From the NCBI GenBank assembly GCA_035267185.1, contig DATFLY010000089.1:1-16766 (forward strand): a stretch of 16,766 nt of DNA, in the 5' to 3' direction. A program made the position numbers and the translations under genes. The notes under the pieces were generated by a model. It did not search any database. It worked only from the letters and a program-made list of their open reading frames with translations, and was not told where the DNA came from. Origin of the DNA: JAUIBE01 sp035267185. GTDB taxonomy: Bacteria; Pseudomonadota; Gammaproteobacteria; Xanthomonadales; SZUA-36. Below, piece after piece: positions 14,787 through 16,766 of this stretch (the stretch's first letter is position 1; every line of letters begins with the position of its first letter).

Positions 14787-15992
14787 TTACAACCGGTCGG
14801 AAAGGTCCCTGAATGAAAAACCTCTTAATGGCTGCTGTTCGTCCCGGTTTCTGCCAAAGGCAATAACCTGGAATTTTTCACCCATCAGGTCGGGAAAAAC
14901 CAGTTGCCGAACCTGGTTGTTGAGCGCCATGTCGGCTTCTGAATCCCCGGTCAGGCGCGCATGTACAACCTCATCAAGTCCGCTTCCCATCAGGAAAAGT
15001 GCCTGGCTGGTGTAGCCAAGCAGATCCAGGCCGGCCTTGCTGCCTGCGCGTGACAAAGCGGTGAAATCCACAAATGCGGTCAGATCCTGGAGCCCGGGGT
15101 AGCGCAGAAGACTTCCATGTGCGCGATGACGGTAGTGCGCCATCACGGTGCCGGCGCGCCGATGAGACAGGTAAAACTCGTTTTGCGGATAACCATAATC
15201 GACGAAAAGAGCAACGCCGTGCTGCAGGTTCCGGGTGACAGATTCAAGCCAGGGTTCCAGTTGCACTGAGACTTCGGAGCGGTAGCCATTGGGCAGGTTT
15301 CCAAGGCTCATAACAGCTTCTGAAAGCTCAGCCGGAGCCGCTCTGTCGGCAAATTCCAGCTTCCCTTCCATGGCTGTGACACAAACCTGGCGTACAGCAC
15401 CATCGGAAATCAGAAATCGTTCCACCGGAAGGGCATCAACCACTTCGTTGGCCAGGATGATTCCGGACCAGGCTTTTTCGGGTGGCTTGTCCAGCCATCT
15501 GACGTCCCAGCCGTCCCCGGCGGCGCGGGATTCAAGTCTCTGCTGCTGAACCGCGCGAAGGTCTCCACTGGTTTCAAGGATGCTATAGGAACGAGATTCG
15601 GGCAGCGACACTCGCGACTCAGGATCCAGGGCTAGCGCGTCCAGCTCTGCCATAAGCTGTGCAGCCAGGGCGCCACTGCCTGCGCCGATTTCCAGGATAT
15701 TGCATTCATCCATCGTGTCTGCAATCTCGGTAACCTGGCGTGCCAGGCAGGCACCGAAGACATCACCCAGTTCGGGTGCAGTGACGAAATCACCCCTGGC
15801 TCCAAATTTATGCAGCCCTGCCGAGTAGTAACCCAGTCCCGGTTCGTACAGGGCCATTTCCATGTATTGGGCAAAGCTGATTGGACCATCATTCCTGATC
15901 CGGTCCACAATGCGCGCTACCAGACGTCGGCTGTGCTGCTTGAGCTCTTCCGGAGGTTCGGGCAGGATGTCTGACGGTTTGGACTGATTCAT
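14787..15992 (-). CDS. SAM-dependent methyltransferase, MidA/NDUFAF7 family
   Basis: The 401-residue protein (from ATG 15992) matches the MidA/NDUFAF7 (COG1565) family. It shows ISFAQYMEMALYEPGLGYYS near the N-terminus, GDFVTAPELGDVFGACLARQ, the SAM-binding motif LEIGAGSGALA (about 100-110), NEVVDALPVERF and VDYGYPQNEFY. The human relative dimethylates an arginine of complex I subunit NDUFS2; the bacterial substrate is not known. The frame is open to ATG 16067, but that start would overlap the divergent pteridine reductase gene and adds a non-conserved head, so 15992 is preferred. It converges on cca across a REP-like hairpin and is divergent from the reductase gene with a 61-base spacer. Confidence 0.92.
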   Translation of the reverse strand: MNQSKPSDILPEPPEELKQHSRRLVARIVDRIRNDGPISFAQYMEMALYEPGLGYYSAGLHKFGARGDFVTAPELGDVFGACLARQVTEIADTMDECNILEIGAGSGALAAQLMAELDALALDPESRVSLPESRSYSILETSGDLRAVQQQRLESRAAGDGWDVRWLDKPPEKAWSGIILANEVVDALPVERFLISDGAVRQVCVTAMEGKLEFADRAAPAELSEAVMSLGNLPNGYRSEVSVQLEPWLESVTRNLQHGVALFVDYGYPQNEFYLSHRRAGTVMAHYRHRAHGSLLRYPGLQDLTAFVDFTALSRAGSKAGLDLLGYTSQALFLMGSGLDEVVHARLTGDSEADMALNNQVRQLVFPDLMGEKFQVIAFGRNRDEQQPLRGFSFRDLSDRL

Positions 15993-16053
15993 ACTACGGG
16001 CCTTTGACAAGCCCGATTGTCTCTCATATTCACGTCTTTGGGAAAAAATCTCG

Positions 16054-16766
16054 ATGCCCACCATCAAAACAGCCCTTGTAACGGGCGCAGCTGCAAGAAT
16101 TGGAGCTTCAATTGCGCGTCATCTTCATCAACGCGGCCTCAACCTTGTCATCCACTATCATTCGAATGCCGCAGACGCTGAAAACCTGGCTAGCGAGCTG
16201 AACCAGTCGCGGGCTCAAAGCGCGGTGGTGGCACAGGCGGATTTATCTGGCATGGCAGGTGTTGAACAACTGGCAACGCAAACTCACACCGCACTCGAAG
16301 CCTGGGGGAGTACCCTGGATGTGCTGGTCAACAACGCGTCGCGTTTCTACCCCACGTCTCTCTCAGAAGCACAGATCGATGAGTGGGATGACCTGGTCAA
16401 CAGCAATCTGCGTGGCCCTTATTTCCTGATCAAAGCGCTGGCCGGATCGCTTCAGGATGGTGGAGGGAGCATCATCAATATTCTGGATATTCATTCTGAG
16501 CGGCCCATGCAGGGCCATACGATTTACTGCATTTCGAAAGCAGGCCTGAACATGCTGACCATGTCGCTGGCGCGCGAACTGGGACCCGGGATCCGTGTCA
16601 ATGGCGTCTCGCCCGGGGCGATCCTCTGGCCCGAAAATGAAATGTCTGAAGTGGCAAAAGAAACAATCCTCGACCGCACAGCACTCAAACGATTGGGCGA
16701 CCCTGCAGACATTGCATCAGCGGTCGCCTACCTGGCACTCGACGCACCCTATGTCACCGGCCAGGT
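16054..16766 (+). CDS. Pteridine reductase (FolM/PTR1-like SDR), C-terminus beyond window
   Basis: The frame is open from ATG 16054 to the window edge (237 codons and two bases), missing only the last residues of a protein of about 245. The SDR features are TGAAARIG (10-17), NNAS (93-96), the catalytic Y158-x3-K162 in YCISKAG, and a C-terminal RLGDPADIASAVAYLALDAPYVTG. The TGxxxRxG form of the glycine motif and the DIHSERP segment (Asp145) match pteridine reductase PTR1 and the dihydromonapterin reductase FolM more than FabG. It would reduce dihydropterins or dihydrofolate with NADPH. A GGGA sequence upstream serves as ribosome binding site. FolM versus a broader pteridine reductase cannot be settled here. 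Confidence 0.9.
   Translation, partial: MPTIKTALVTGAAARIGASIARHLHQRGLNLVIHYHSNAADAENLASELNQSRAQSAVVAQADLSGMAGVEQLATQTHTALEAWGSTLDVLVNNASRFYPTSLSEAQIDEWDDLVNSNLRGPYFLIKALAGSLQDGGGSIINILDIHSERPMQGHTIYCISKAGLNMLTMSLARELGPGIRVNGVSPGAILWPENEMSEVAKETILDRTALKRLGDPADIASAVAYLALDAPYVTGQ

Overview
The window looks like a housekeeping stretch of a gammaproteobacterial chromosome. The set polA, DUF2782, engB, a dihaem cytochrome c4 and dsbA in close proximity is, from recalled knowledge, the arrangement around polA in Pseudomonas and relatives. The protein sequences (PolA, HemB of the Mg-type, Slt, bacterial Cca with HD domain, FolM-like pteridine reductase) also fit Gammaproteobacteria. The finer lineage cannot be fixed from the sequence alone. 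Genes are tightly packed, coding continues off both ends, and no gap exceeds about 150 bases. No rRNA, tRNA, CRISPR array, prophage or intact transposase gene was seen.

Layout. 1-1642 (-): a large membrane protein with a TolB-like (COG5616-type) domain and TPR-like repeats, cut by the window start. 1643-1789: a spacer dominated by a long perfect inverted repeat. 1790-4504 (-): polA. 4639-5597 (+): a DUF2782 periplasmic protein with an EF-hand-like loop, followed by a lone TRAP transporter small permease. 8087-5578 (-): a compact engB-hemB-aroE group, whose last gene overlaps the end of the TRAP permease gene. 8180-9643 (+): cytochrome c4 and dsbA. 10461-9661 (-): a TauE/SafE permease, head to head with slt. 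10508-14749 (+): slt, an NDUFA9-like SDR and cca, packed like an operon. 15992-14787 (-): a MidA/NDUFAF7-like methyltransferase, head to head with a pteridine reductase (16054 to end, +).

How the genes fit together. Most are core functions in unrelated pathways: DNA repair and replication (PolA), ribosome assembly (EngB), tetrapyrrole and shikimate synthesis (HemB, AroE), tRNA maturation (Cca), murein turnover (Slt) and reduced pterin supply (FolM-like). Cytochrome c4 and DsbA are both periplasmic redox proteins exported by signal peptides. Two proteins related to eukaryotic complex I accessory and assembly factors (NDUFA9, NDUFAF7) flank cca.

No obviously new multi-gene system is present. 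The points most worth a second look are the 29-bp perfect inverted-repeat element after polA, the lone DctQ without its DctM partner, the canonical EF-hand loop in the DUF2782 protein, the CTHC active site of DsbA, the E-x-D in place of D-x-D in Cca, and a REP-like hairpin between cca and midA.
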